Shown here one piece after another: positions 18,658 to 27,329 of a stretch of 64,000 bases of DNA. A program made the position numbers and the translations under genes. The stretch comes from Janibacter indicus (GTDB lineage: Bacteria; Actinomycetota; Actinomycetes; Actinomycetales; Dermatophilaceae), in assembly GCF_900176385.1 (NCBI RefSeq), contig NZ_FWXN01000006.1, forward strand, positions 1 through 64,000. Reading direction: 5' to 3'. Numbering within the stretch: the first letter of the stretch is position 1; each line of letters begins with the position of its first letter. The notes beneath the pieces are model-generated. The model did no database searches, was not told the origin of the DNA, and saw nothing but the letters and a program-made list of their open reading frames with translations.

Positions 18658-19437
18658 TCAGGCGTAGGAGCGGGCGATCTCGACGCTCTGGCTCACGTAG
18701 CCGCCGCCGAAGACGATCGCGTGGACCATGACGGGGAAGAGCTGGTGCAGGCCGACGCGCTCCTGCCAGCCGTCGGCGAGCGGCGCGGCCTCGTCGTAGG
18801 CGGCGATGATCCGGGCGATGTGCGGCGCCGTGAAGAGCAGCAGCATCGCCAGGTCGGTCTCGGCGTGGCCGCCGTGCGCGGCCGGGTCGATGAGGACGGG
18901 GCCCTCGCGGGTCCAGATGATGTTGCCCGCCCAGAGATCACCGTGGAGACGGGCCGGCGGCCGACCGTCGTCGAACTCACCGGCCACGAGACGGTCCGCA
19001 ACCCGCTCGAAGAGGGCGCCGTCGTCCTCCCACAGGCCCTTGGAGCGCCCGAGCTGCAGCAGGTGTCGGATGCGCTGCTCGCCGAAGAACTCACCCCAGC
19101 GCTCGGTCGGCTCCAGCGGCATCGGCAGCGGGGAGTCGGCCGGGCCGATGAACCCGTGGCTCGTCCACCGCGCCGGCGGCGCGCCGAAGGCCGGTGCCCC
19201 CGCCGCGTGCGTCGCCGCGAGCGCCACCCCGAGCCCGTCGGCGTGGAAGTTCGTCGACGGCCCCGCGTCGTACTGCAGCAGGTCGATGTGGTCGAGGTCG
19301 ACGTCCTGCAGCTGCGCGATGCGGGCGCCGCCCTGCTCCTGCGCCTCGGCGAGCCAGAGCAGCCCGGCCGCCTCCCACGAGGAGTAGCCGCGTGGGGCTG
19401 CCGAGGTGTCCTTGCGATAGGTGCGGGGAGGTTTCAC
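18658..19437 (-). CDS. Fructosamine kinase family protein
   Basis: A 259-residue kinase of the fructosamine-3-kinase/APH fold. The catalytic loop LHGDLWAGNIIW and the metal-binding VLIDPAAHGGHAETDLAM are intact, as is the family segment FGEQRIRHLL. Members phosphorylate ketoamine-modified (glycated) amines, which then break down; the bacterial substrates may be ribulosamines. It is a monocistronic-looking gene. The start used is the ATG at 19437. Confidence 0.9.
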   Translation of the reverse strand: MKPPRTYRKDTSAAPRGYSSWEAAGLLWLAEAQEQGGARIAQLQDVDLDHIDLLQYDAGPSTNFHADGLGVALAATHAAGAPAFGAPPARWTSHGFIGPADSPLPMPLEPTERWGEFFGEQRIRHLLQLGRSKGLWEDDGALFERVADRLVAGEFDDGRPPARLHGDLWAGNIIWTREGPVLIDPAAHGGHAETDLAMLLLFTAPHIARIIAAYDEAAPLADGWQERVGLHQLFPVMVHAIVFGGGYVSQSVEIARSYA

Positions 19438-19478
19438 GGGTCAAGGGTGCCACCTCGCCCCCCGGCTCAGGACTCCGC

Positions 19479-20954
19479 TCAGCGCAGGCGCGGCAGGGCC
19501 CCGGTCTCGTCGACGGGTGCGGCCGTCGAGCGGGAGCCGACCTTGATCGGGCCGGTGGCACCGGCGGAGGTCTTGCCCTCGCCGGCGATGGCGACGGCCA
19601 CGGCGTCGGCGACATCGGGGTGGAAGACGCTCGGGATGATGTAGGAGGGGTTGATCTCCTCGTCCTTGACCACCGCGGCGATCGCGTCGGCGGCGCGGAT
19701 GAGCATCTCGATCGTCACGTCCTCGGCGTGGGCGTCGAGCAGCCCGCGGAAGACGCCGGGGAAGGCGAGGACGTTGTTGATCTGGTTGGGGTAGTCACTG
19801 CGACCGGAGGCGACGACCTTGGCGAACTGCGCCGCCTCGGCCGGGTCGATCTCGGGGTCGGGGTTGGCCAGCGCGAAGACGATCGGGTCCTCCGCCATGT
19901 TGTCGCGGATCCACTCGGCCTTGAGCAGGTTGGGCGCCGAGACGCCGATGAAGACGTCGGCACCCTGCAGGCCGTCGGCGAGGTCGCCGCGGACCTGGCG
20001 CGGGTTGGTCCGCTCGGCGAGCTCGCGCTTGGCGCCGGTCAGGGACTCGTCGTCGGACGACAGCAGGCCCTCGCGGTCGTAGACGACGACGTCCTTGGCC
20101 CCGGCGGCGAGCAGCAGCGTGACGATCGCCGAGCCGGCGGCGCCACCGCCGGAGACGACGATGCGCACCTGCTCGAGCCACTTGTCGACGACGCGCAGCG
20201 CATTGCGCAGGGCGGCGAGCACGACGATCGCCGTGCCGTGCTGGTCGTCGTGGAAGACCGGGATGTCGAGGCTCTCGCGCAGCCGGCGCTCGATCTCGAA
20301 GCACCGCGGGGCCGCGATGTCCTCGAGGTTGATGCCACCGAAGCCGGGCGCGATCATCTCGACCGCGCGGATGATCTCCTCGGTGTCCTGCGAGGCCAGG
20401 CAGATCGGCCAAGCGTCGATGTCGGCGAACTGCTTGAACAGCGCCGCCTTGCCCTCCATGACCGGCATCGCGGCCTCGGGCCCGATGTTGCCCAGGCCGA
20501 GGACCGCCGAGCCGTCGGTGACGACGGCGACGCTGTTGCCCTTGACCGTCAGGCGGCGGGCGTCCTCGGGGTGCTTGGCGATCGCCGACGAGACCCGGCC
20601 GACGCCGGGGGTGTAGGCCATCGACAGGTCGTCACGGGTCTTGAGCGCGACCTTGGAGCTGACGGCGATCTTGCCGCCGAGGTGGAGCAGGAAGGTGCGG
20701 TCGGAGACCTTGTGCACCTTGACCCCGTCGATCGCCTCGACGGCCTCGACGAGGTCGTCGGTGTGGTTGACGTCGAAGCCGGAGCAGGTCGCGTCGATGA
20801 CGAGCCGGTCGTGTCGCGAGTCGGCGATGTCGACGGCGGTGACGATGCCGCCCTGCTCGGCGATCGCGGTGGCGATGCGGCCGACGACGGCATAGTCGGG
20901 CGAGGTGTGCAGGCGGATGGTGATGGAGTACGACGAAGGGGTTGCTGCGGGCAT
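19479..20954 (-). CDS. NAD-dependent malic enzyme with N-terminal ACT domain
   Basis: A 491-residue protein. Residues ~8-80 form an ACT-like domain (SITIRLHTSPDYAVVGRI). The malic enzyme core has YTPGVGRVS, then KGNSVAVVTDGSAVLGLGNIG, ALFKQFADIDAWPI, NLEDIAAPRCFEIE and FHDDQHGTAIV. The Rossmann domain follows with GGGAAGSAIV. It converts malate to pyruvate and CO2. The ACT domain suggests amino-acid or other allosteric control. Cofactor preference is inferred. Monocistronic. Confidence 0.92.
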   Translation of the reverse strand: MPAATPSSYSITIRLHTSPDYAVVGRIATAIAEQGGIVTAVDIADSRHDRLVIDATCSGFDVNHTDDLVEAVEAIDGVKVHKVSDRTFLLHLGGKIAVSSKVALKTRDDLSMAYTPGVGRVSSAIAKHPEDARRLTVKGNSVAVVTDGSAVLGLGNIGPEAAMPVMEGKAALFKQFADIDAWPICLASQDTEEIIRAVEMIAPGFGGINLEDIAAPRCFEIERRLRESLDIPVFHDDQHGTAIVVLAALRNALRVVDKWLEQVRIVVSGGGAAGSAIVTLLLAAGAKDVVVYDREGLLSSDDESLTGAKRELAERTNPRQVRGDLADGLQGADVFIGVSAPNLLKAEWIRDNMAEDPIVFALANPDPEIDPAEAAQFAKVVASGRSDYPNQINNVLAFPGVFRGLLDAHAEDVTIEMLIRAADAIAAVVKDEEINPSYIIPSVFHPDVADAVAVAIAGEGKTSAGATGPIKVGSRSTAAPVDETGALPRLR

Positions 20955-20997
20955 GTGAGCAGTGTCTCACCGCTCCCCGCTCCTTCATCGCTCGGCC

Positions 20998-21795
20998 TCA
21001 GGTCAACGGGTGGGCGCCCCTGCGGAACCCGCGCGCGTACGCGTCGAGCAGCTCACCCGACGACAGGTGCGACATCTGGGTCCCGAGCCTGGCGAACACG
21101 ACGGGGTCGTCGAGCACGCCGGCCACCGCCCGCGCACGAGCCGCGGTGAAGGCCCGGCGTGACAGTGCACCCAGGCGATAGGCGCCGGCCAGGTCGAGCA
21201 CGTAGTCACAAGCCTCCAGCGCCGCCAGGTCGCCCCACGCCTCCTCCTCGTAAGGGCCACGAGACCCCGCGGCCAGGATCTCGTGGAGGTCCACGGCGTC
21301 CTTCGCGTTCTGGACGTGCCGATCGCGCCACGCGAGGACCTTGAGCGCTGCCTGCATCTCGATGCTGGCGACCTTCACCGTCACCCCCTCAGCCAGAGCG
21401 ACCACGTCCGGCCCCCGCATCGCCTCCGCGAGACCGACGACGTCCAGCACGCTGCCGTCCCCGAAGGCCACCCGACCGTCCCGTTCCACGCCCCCGAAGG
21501 GGACGACGTCGACCTCGACGCCGTGGATGACCACGGTGTGCACGCGCCGCGCCCTCTCGAAGACCGACAGGAACTCCGCGAGCGCCTCTCCCCGCGGCAC
21601 GGCCACCGCGATGTCGACGTCGTGCGTGGCCCGGGGTGGACGCTCGCCCAGCGGTGCATGGACGCACAGATCTCTCGCGGCGGCGCCGATGAGGACCATG
21701 GGCAGCGAGAGCTCCCGCGCCCTGTTGTCGAGGACCTGCACGACGTCCACGGGGACGTCGTGCTGATCACGTCCGAGGCTGAAGACGCGTGCCAT
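20998..21795 (-). CDS. Nucleotidyltransferase of AbiEii-like type IV toxin family
   Basis: A 265-residue nucleotidyltransferase-fold protein: LIGAAARDLCV (34-44) and the metal pair in HDVDIAV (D59, D61), then VDVVPFG as the third acidic strand, and a helical C-terminus with AWRDRHVQNAKDAVDL. This pattern fits AbiEii/MenT-like toxins that modify tRNA or proteins. I chose the ATG at 21795 (MARVFSLG), since the frame to 21912 runs through the upstream antitoxin gene. It overlaps the antitoxin gene by 29 bases, as expected for a coupled pair. Confidence 0.8.
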   Translation of the reverse strand: MARVFSLGRDQHDVPVDVVQVLDNRARELSLPMVLIGAAARDLCVHAPLGERPPRATHDVDIAVAVPRGEALAEFLSVFERARRVHTVVIHGVEVDVVPFGGVERDGRVAFGDGSVLDVVGLAEAMRGPDVVALAEGVTVKVASIEMQAALKVLAWRDRHVQNAKDAVDLHEILAAGSRGPYEEEAWGDLAALEACDYVLDLAGAYRLGALSRRAFTAARARAVAGVLDDPVVFARLGTQMSHLSSGELLDAYARGFRRGAHPLT

Positions 21796-22813
21796 GCGAC
21801 CGCCACTCCTCGGCGAGGTGCTCGCCCCTCGGGTCCTGCAGCGCGAGCAGGTCCGCGTAGACCACCGGGCCGGGCGCCAGCCGGTGCGTCGGTCCGCCCC
21901 TCCCGAGCTCACGCTCGGAGCCGGGAGTCCAGACCGGGCGCCGCACCGTCACCGTCCCGTCCGGGTCAGGGCGGAGCCTTCCGGCCGTCACAGCGGGACC
22001 CACCGAGTCACGGACGTAGAGGTCGAGCGTCACCGGGGCGATGTCGTACCCGGCCGCTCGCGCGGCGCTCTCGCCCGACAGGGTCACGTCGCCGTCGGCG
22101 AGCGCACGCACGACGTCGTCCGGGCGCAGGCGCGTCGAGTACCGCCCGACGAGCGCGTCGTCCCGGGGCCCGGCCAGGTAGGCAGCCACCCAGCCGTCGT
22201 ACAGCCGGCGCCACCGGCCTTCGTCCGGGGTGTCACTCGCCCGGTAGCCCTGCTCACGCAGGTGGGCCATGACCTTCTGGACGCTGCCCAAGGACACCGT
22301 CGTGCGGGCTTGCACCTCGCGGAGGGGCGCCTCGATCAGCCGGGGCTCCTCGAGGACGGCGAGGACGACGGGCAGGCCCGCTCTGGTGAAGAGCGGCGAC
22401 GCCTTGCGGACCGATCGCGCCACACCCTCGCGAGCACGTCGACCTCGGACGTCGACGAGGACACCCGCCCCCCTCAGATGGGCATTTCCCGCGCTGTCGA
22501 CGTATTGGACACCGCGCGCTCGCAGGAGATCCCCGACGGCTGGAGAGATGTGGTCGCTGATGAGGAGGCCCTCACCCACCTGTGCCGCCAGGAGCGCGGC
22601 CGTGGAGGGCCGCAGCCCACGCTTGACCTCTACCGGGTACCTGACCTCACGGCCATCGAGCCGCACCACGGCATACCCATCCGGCCGGAGGTCGCCACGC
22701 TGCTCCCCCGCCGACGGGGGCTCGACCTCCAGAGCGACGCCGAGCTCGCGCAGCGCGACCACCGTCGCGTCGACGACCTCACGCTCCCAGTGCCCGGCGT
22801 TCAGAATTTTCAT
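21767..22813 (-). CDS. AbiEi-type antitoxin/transcriptional regulator
   Basis: A 348-residue protein resembling the actinobacterial AbiEi_2 group. An N-terminal domain (1-120) has RYPVEVKRGLRPS and LRARGVQYVDSAGNAHLR, then a winged helix (~150-200, VQARTTVSLGSVQKVMAHLREQGY) and a C-terminal AbiEi domain. In type IV systems the antitoxin represses the operon and counteracts the nucleotidyltransferase without direct binding. The gene precedes and overlaps the toxin. An inverted repeat TGTTCAC/GTGAACA at 22815-22850 flanks the start. Confidence 0.78.
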   Translation of the reverse strand: MKILNAGHWEREVVDATVVALRELGVALEVEPPSAGEQRGDLRPDGYAVVRLDGREVRYPVEVKRGLRPSTAALLAAQVGEGLLISDHISPAVGDLLRARGVQYVDSAGNAHLRGAGVLVDVRGRRAREGVARSVRKASPLFTRAGLPVVLAVLEEPRLIEAPLREVQARTTVSLGSVQKVMAHLREQGYRASDTPDEGRWRRLYDGWVAAYLAGPRDDALVGRYSTRLRPDDVVRALADGDVTLSGESAARAAGYDIAPVTLDLYVRDSVGPAVTAGRLRPDPDGTVTVRRPVWTPGSERELGRGGPTHRLAPGPVVYADLLALQDPRGEHLAEEWRSHGTRLQPRT

Positions 22814-22814
22814 G

Positions 22815-22850
22815 TGTTCACGCTACGCGAAACCCTCCTCAATGTGAACA
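22815..22850. promoter_or_regulatory. Inverted repeat upstream of the abiE pair (candidate operator)
   Basis: TGTTCAC (22815-22821) and GTGAACA (22844-22850) are exact reverse complements separated by 22 bases, immediately 5' of the antitoxin start and in an A/T-richer patch. AbiEi proteins bind inverted repeats in their own promoter, so this is the likely autoregulatory site. The assignment is inference from position. Confidence 0.55.
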
Positions 22851-22928
22851 TTATGGCGGGGCGACGCGCCGATCGCCGAATCTGGCGAGATATCCCCCTT
22901 CGCCTAGACAGCCGGATACGGTCGCATC

Positions 22929-24143
22929 GTGGACCCGATCACCAACCCCTACGCCCCCGGCGCCGGCCAGCGCCCGCCCGAGCTCGCCGGCCGCGACGAG
23001 CAACTGACGCGCTTCGACGTCGTGCTCAAGCGGATCGTCGCCGGCAAGCCGGAGCGCTCGCTCGTGCTCACCGGCCTGCGCGGGGTCGGCAAGACCGTGC
23101 TGCTCAACCAGCTGCGTTCCGCCGCCGTCCGTGCGAAGTGGGGCACCGGCAAGCTCGAGGCACGGCCCGACCAGGGGCTGCGCCGCCCGCTCGCCAGCGC
23201 GCTGCACCAGGCGGTCCGCGAGCTCGGCCACACCCAGGCAGAGGAGGTCGAGCACGTCCTGGGCGTCATCAAGTCCTTCGCCCAGCGCGACGCCAAGCCG
23301 GGCACCAAGCTGCGCGAGGTGTGGAACCCCGGCATCGACGCCCCGGCGATCAAGGGACGCGCCGACTCGGGCGACATCGAGATCGACCTCGTCGAGCTCT
23401 TCACCGACGTCGGCGGGCTGGCAGCGGACCTGGGGCGCGGCGTCGCGGTCTTCATCGACGAGATGCAGGACCTCGGCCCCGAGGACATCTCGGCGATCTG
23501 CGCGGCCTGCCACGAGATGAGCCAGACGGGTCTGCCGCTCATCGTCGTCGGCGCCGGCCTGCCGCACCTGCCGTCGGTGCTGTCGGCGAGCAAGTCCTAC
23601 AGCGAGCGGCTCTTCCGCTACCAGCGCATCGATCGGCTCGCCCGCGAGGAGGCCGACCGGGCGCTCACCGCGCCGGCCGCCGACGAGCTCGCGGAGTACG
23701 AGCAGGCCGCGCTCGACGCGCTCTACTACGCGACCGGCGGTTACCCCTACTTCATCCAGGCCTACGGCAAGGCGGTGTGGGACCAGGCACCGCAGTCGCC
23801 GATCCGCGCCGAGGACGTGCGCGTCGCCTCCCCCGAGGCCGAGTCCGAGCTGGCCGTCGGCTTCTTCGGCTCGCGCTACGAGCGCGCCACGCCCGGTGAG
23901 CGCGAGTACCTCAAGGCGATGGCCGATGTCGCGGCCGAGATCGCGGCGAAGGGGGAGGAGAGCCTCGACGACATCGAGTCCGTCCTCACCTCGGCCGTGG
24001 CCACCTCGCTCGGCAAGAAGCCGCAGTCCCTCTCCCCCGCCCGCGACGCGCTGCTGAAGAAGGGGCTGATCTACTCGGCCGAGCGCGGCCGGATCGCCTT
24101 CACCGTCCCGCACTTCGGGCGCTACCTGCGGGATCAGACGTGA
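22929..24143 (+). CDS. AAA+ ATPase (Orc1/Cdc6-like P-loop protein)
   Basis: A 404-residue protein. Walker A is GLRGVGKT (49-56), Walker B is VAVFIDEMQDL near residue 177, sensor 1 lies in LPLIVVGAGLP, and GGYPYFIQAYGKAVW is a typical lid-domain segment of archaeal-type AAA ATPases. The C-terminus (~320-404) looks like a winged helix (KKGLIYSAERGRIAFTVPHFGRYL). Such orphan AAA proteins are common in actinobacteria without known function. The start is GTG at 22929. The stop overlaps the start of the membrane protein gene by 4 bases. Confidence 0.82.
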   Translation: MDPITNPYAPGAGQRPPELAGRDEQLTRFDVVLKRIVAGKPERSLVLTGLRGVGKTVLLNQLRSAAVRAKWGTGKLEARPDQGLRRPLASALHQAVRELGHTQAEEVEHVLGVIKSFAQRDAKPGTKLREVWNPGIDAPAIKGRADSGDIEIDLVELFTDVGGLAADLGRGVAVFIDEMQDLGPEDISAICAACHEMSQTGLPLIVVGAGLPHLPSVLSASKSYSERLFRYQRIDRLAREEADRALTAPAADELAEYEQAALDALYYATGGYPYFIQAYGKAVWDQAPQSPIRAEDVRVASPEAESELAVGFFGSRYERATPGEREYLKAMADVAAEIAAKGEESLDDIESVLTSAVATSLGKKPQSLSPARDALLKKGLIYSAERGRIAFTVPHFGRYLRDQT

Positions 24144-24769
24144 CCGAGCGTGGGCGCGGCACCGAGCCGGAGACCGTCTTCGAGGCACACCCGGGGCTGC
24201 GGGACTTCGCTCGTCTCGGAGGGTGCGTCACCCGACCAATCGGGTTCATCGTCGGGGCTTTCTTCATCGTCCTCGGGCTGACGGGCGTCATCCCCTACGA
24301 CCCCCTGCGCGACTGGTGGTGGACCCTCCTCATCCTGGCGGGCGCGGTGGTGATGGCGACCGTCATCCCGAGGTCCTTCATGCAGACGGCGGAGCTCAAG
24401 CTGCGCCAGCCCTTCGTCGAGATCCACCCGGACGCGATCTCCTACGTCGGCAGCCGGATCCCGGACTTCGCCATCCGCGCCGTGCTGCGGGCGGACCTGA
24501 ACGAGTACCTGGGCGATCACTCGCGCTGGCAGCGGGGCGACACCTTCTACGTGCTCGTCCGTCGCGAGCAGCTGGGGTTCACCCGCGACGACGGCATCAT
24601 GCGAACCAAGAGGGGCCAGATCGACATCGCCATCGACGAGGCGCTCGACCCGGTCCGCATGTCCCGGGCGGTCATCGCCCACCTCGAGGCGACGGGCACC
24701 CCCTTCGTCGACTGCGGCACCGACCTCGGCCAGCTCGTGGACGCAGCCAAGCGCTACGACCGGTCCTGA
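24140..24769 (+). CDS. Hypothetical membrane protein
   Basis: 209 residues with two adjacent transmembrane helices (~32-52, IGFIVGAFFIVLGLTGVI; ~58-78, WWWTLLILAGAVVMATVI) and a cytoplasmic C-terminal part with the pattern of a YcxB-like/PH-like domain (LRQPFVEIHPDAISYVG). I recognise no named family with confidence. The GTG start overlaps the stop of the AAA ATPase (GTGA), so the pair is coupled and may act together. Confidence 0.65.
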   Translation: MTERGRGTEPETVFEAHPGLRDFARLGGCVTRPIGFIVGAFFIVLGLTGVIPYDPLRDWWWTLLILAGAVVMATVIPRSFMQTAELKLRQPFVEIHPDAISYVGSRIPDFAIRAVLRADLNEYLGDHSRWQRGDTFYVLVRREQLGFTRDDGIMRTKRGQIDIAIDEALDPVRMSRAVIAHLEATGTPFVDCGTDLGQLVDAAKRYDRS

Positions 24770-24793
24770 CCCACCGCCGACGAAGGGATCGCC

Positions 24794-25405
24794 GTGCCCA
24801 ACATGCCTGCCGCCGAGCGCCGGGTGAAGCTGCTCGAGGCCGCCTACCGCGTGATGTCCGAGGGCGGGGTGGCCGCGGGGACGACGCGGGCCATCGTGCA
24901 GGAGGCGGAGATGTCGCTGGCGGCCTTCCACTACTGCTTCGACAGCCGCGAGGAGATGCTGCGCGCGCTCATCGTCGACCTGTCCGAGCGTGAGCGCGGC
25001 TCGGCCCGGCTGGCCCTGGCGGCTGCCGAGGCAGGCACCGTCACCGACCTCGCCGGCACGGTGCGGATGGCGCTGCTCGGCTACCTCGACCACCTCGAGC
25101 AGCGCTCCGGCGAGGAGCTGCTCCTGCTCGAGCTCAACCACCACGCGCTGCGCACGCCGGCCCTGCGGGAGCTCGCGACGGAGCAGTACCGCGGCTACTA
25201 CGACGGGATCCAGCAGCTGCTCGTCGGCATGGCCGAGCAGACCGGCGTCCGGTGGCGGGTGGGCCCCGAGCAGGTGGCCCGCCTGGCCGTCACCCTCACC
25301 GACGGCCTGACGACGACCTGGCTGGCCGACCGCGACTCCGCGGCCGCGCGGCAGACCACCGAGACGATCGCCGAGATGGTCGCGGGGCTGGCGGCACCGG
25401 CCTGA
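24794..25405 (+). CDS. TetR/AcrR-family transcriptional regulator
   Basis: 203 residues. The N-terminal HTH spans ~10-55 (RVKLLEAAYRVMSEGGVAAGTTRAIV, then EMSLAAFHYCFDSREEML). The C-terminal ligand domain is helical. The start is GTG at 24794 with a CGAAGGGA stretch upstream. It lies 12 bases before the alcohol dehydrogenase gene and probably controls it. Confidence 0.9.
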   Translation: MPNMPAAERRVKLLEAAYRVMSEGGVAAGTTRAIVQEAEMSLAAFHYCFDSREEMLRALIVDLSERERGSARLALAAAEAGTVTDLAGTVRMALLGYLDHLEQRSGEELLLLELNHHALRTPALRELATEQYRGYYDGIQQLLVGMAEQTGVRWRVGPEQVARLAVTLTDGLTTTWLADRDSAAARQTTETIAEMVAGLAAPA

Positions 25406-25417
25406 CACGATGGCGCT

Positions 25418-26515
25418 GTGCGCGCCGTGGTCATCGAAGACGTCCGAGCCCAGCCCGAGGTCAGGGAGGTGTCGGCCCCCTTCGCCCCTCACGGTGGGGT
25501 GGTCGTCGACGTGCGGGCGACCGGCCTGTGCCGCAGCGACTGGCACGCCTGGGCCGGCCACGACGACGCAATCACCTGGCCGCACGTGCCGGGCCACGAG
25601 CTCGCCGGCGTCGTGAGCGCGGTGGGTGCCGGTGTGCAGCGGTGGCGGGTCGGCGACCGGGTGACCGTGCCCTTCGTCTGCGGCTGCGGACGGTGCTCGT
25701 GGTGCGCCGACGGCGACGCGCAGGTCTGCCCCGACCAGGAGCAGCCCGGATTCACCCACTGGGGGTCCTTCGCCGAGCAGGTCGCGCTGCACGCGGCCGA
25801 CACCAACCTCGTCGCGCTGCCGGAAGGGGTGGACTTCGCGACCGCGGCGAGCCTCGGCTGCCGCTTCGCCACCGCCTACCGGGCCCTCGTCGCCCGCGCG
25901 CGCCTGACGAAGGGGGAATGGGTCACCGTCGTCGGGGCCGGCGGCGTCGGTCTGAGTGCGGTGATGATCGCCCGGGCGCTCGGTGCGCGGGTCGTCGCGG
26001 TCGACCGCAACCCGGCGGCGCTGGCCGTGGCGGCCGAGCTCGGGGCGGAGCACACCGTGGTCGCCGGCGGTGACGTCGTCGGGGCCGGGGTCCGGGGCGG
26101 TGACGCGCGTGAGGCCGGCGCAGACGGCACGGACGTCGCGTCCACGGTCATGGAGCTGACCGGCGGCGGGGCACACGTCGCCGTCGACGCCGTCGGCAGC
26201 GAGCAGACCTGTGCCACAGCGCTGCTCAGCCTGCGGCGGCGCGGTCGGCACGTCCAGGTCGGGCTGCTGCCGCCGGTCGACGGTCACCCGCGGGTGCCGA
26301 TGGCGCGGGTCATCGGGTGGGAGATCGACGTGCTCGGCAGCCACGGCATGGCTGCCGTCGACTACCCCGGGATGCTCGCGCTCATCGAGTCGGGCGCCCT
26401 GGCGCCGCAGCGCCTCGTCGAACGGGTCGTCGGGCTCGAGGAAGCTGCGGCGCTGCTGCCCGGCTTCGACACCGCGAGCGTCGCGGGGATGACGATCATC
26501 GACCCGTCACGCTGA
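25418..26515 (+). CDS. Zinc-dependent alcohol dehydrogenase (MDR family)
   Basis: A 365-residue medium-chain dehydrogenase. The catalytic zinc ligands are in GLCRSDWH and PGHELAG, the structural zinc site is CGCGRCSWCADGDAQVC, and the Rossmann motif is GAGGVGLSAV. A Gly/Asp-rich insertion after VVAGGDVVG lengthens the cofactor domain slightly. The substrate is unknown. It starts with GTG 12 bases after the TetR gene, in the same orientation. Confidence 0.92.
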   Translation: MRAVVIEDVRAQPEVREVSAPFAPHGGVVVDVRATGLCRSDWHAWAGHDDAITWPHVPGHELAGVVSAVGAGVQRWRVGDRVTVPFVCGCGRCSWCADGDAQVCPDQEQPGFTHWGSFAEQVALHAADTNLVALPEGVDFATAASLGCRFATAYRALVARARLTKGEWVTVVGAGGVGLSAVMIARALGARVVAVDRNPAALAVAAELGAEHTVVAGGDVVGAGVRGGDAREAGADGTDVASTVMELTGGGAHVAVDAVGSEQTCATALLSLRRRGRHVQVGLLPPVDGHPRVPMARVIGWEIDVLGSHGMAAVDYPGMLALIESGALAPQRLVERVVGLEEAAALLPGFDTASVAGMTIIDPSR

Positions 26516-26584
26516 GGCGCGGACAAAATTCGCTGCGACACGGCCCCCTTCGGCCCGTAGCGTGCGCCCAACGGAAGGGGCACC

Positions 26585-27169
26585 ATGCGCACACTCACCT
26601 ACTACGTCGCGTCGACGCTCGACGGCTTCATCGCGGGACCGGACGGCGGTGACCCGAGCACCGAGGACTTCATGGCGGTGACGCCGGACCTCGTCGAGTT
26701 CATCGCGACCCACTACCCGGAGACGCTGCCGGGGCCGGCCCGCGACGCGATGGGCCTGACCGAGCCCGGCCGGGTCTTCGACACCGTGGTCGAGGGGCGA
26801 CGCTCCTACGAGATCGGGCTCGCCGCCGGCATCGACGACGCCTACCCCCACCTGCGGCACCTCGTCGTGTCGACGACGCTCGGTGAGGCGCCCGCGGCGG
26901 CGGTCGAGGTCGTCGCCGGTGACCCGCTCGCCCGGGTGCGCGAGCTCAAGGCCGAAGACGGTCTGGGCATCTGGCTCGTCGGTGGCGGCCGTCTCGCGCA
27001 CACTCTCCTGCCGGAGATCGACCGACTCGTCATCAAGCTCAACCCCTCGGTGGTCGGCTCGGGGGTCCCGCTCTTCGACGGGGGCTTCACGCCCACGCTC
27101 TTCGAGACGGTCGACGTCACCTCGCTACCCGGTGGGGTGCAGGTGATCACCTGCGAACGCCGGGGCTAG
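26585..27169 (+). CDS. Dihydrofolate reductase/RibD C-terminal family protein
   Basis: A 194-residue RibD-C/DHFR-fold protein beginning MRTLTYYVASTLDGFIAGPDG, shown in part, with GRRSYEIG, VVSTTL, IWLVGGGRLAHTLL and the terminal strand. Such proteins bind NADPH; the substrate is unclear and many are stand-alone relatives with no folate role. GGAAGGGGC upstream serves as RBS. A paired palindrome follows the stop. Confidence 0.87.
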   Translation: MRTLTYYVASTLDGFIAGPDGGDPSTEDFMAVTPDLVEFIATHYPETLPGPARDAMGLTEPGRVFDTVVEGRRSYEIGLAAGIDDAYPHLRHLVVSTTLGEAPAAAVEVVAGDPLARVRELKAEDGLGIWLVGGGRLAHTLLPEIDRLVIKLNPSVVGSGVPLFDGGFTPTLFETVDVTSLPGGVQVITCERRG

Positions 27170-27184
27170 CCCACCCCGCAACCT

Positions 27185-27245
27185 GCATTGCCCTACGGCA
27201 ATGCAGGAGCCCGGGCCCCAAAGCTGCATTGCCGTAGGGCAATGC
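27185..27245. repeat. REP-like paired palindrome, copy 1
   Basis: GCATTGCCCTACGGCAATGC (27185-27204) and its exact reverse complement GCATTGCCGTAGGGCAATGC (27226-27245), separated by 21 bases. Each unit is itself a hairpin (8-bp arms, 4-base centre), and the pair forms a larger inverted repeat. Intergenic, between two convergent genes. Confidence 0.95.
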
Positions 27246-27329
27246 GACATCACCGGCCCCCACCTCAGGGCCGCAGGGGGCATGCCGCGGCGCCCGACCC
27301 GGACGAGGGTCGGGCGCGGGGCGCGACCG

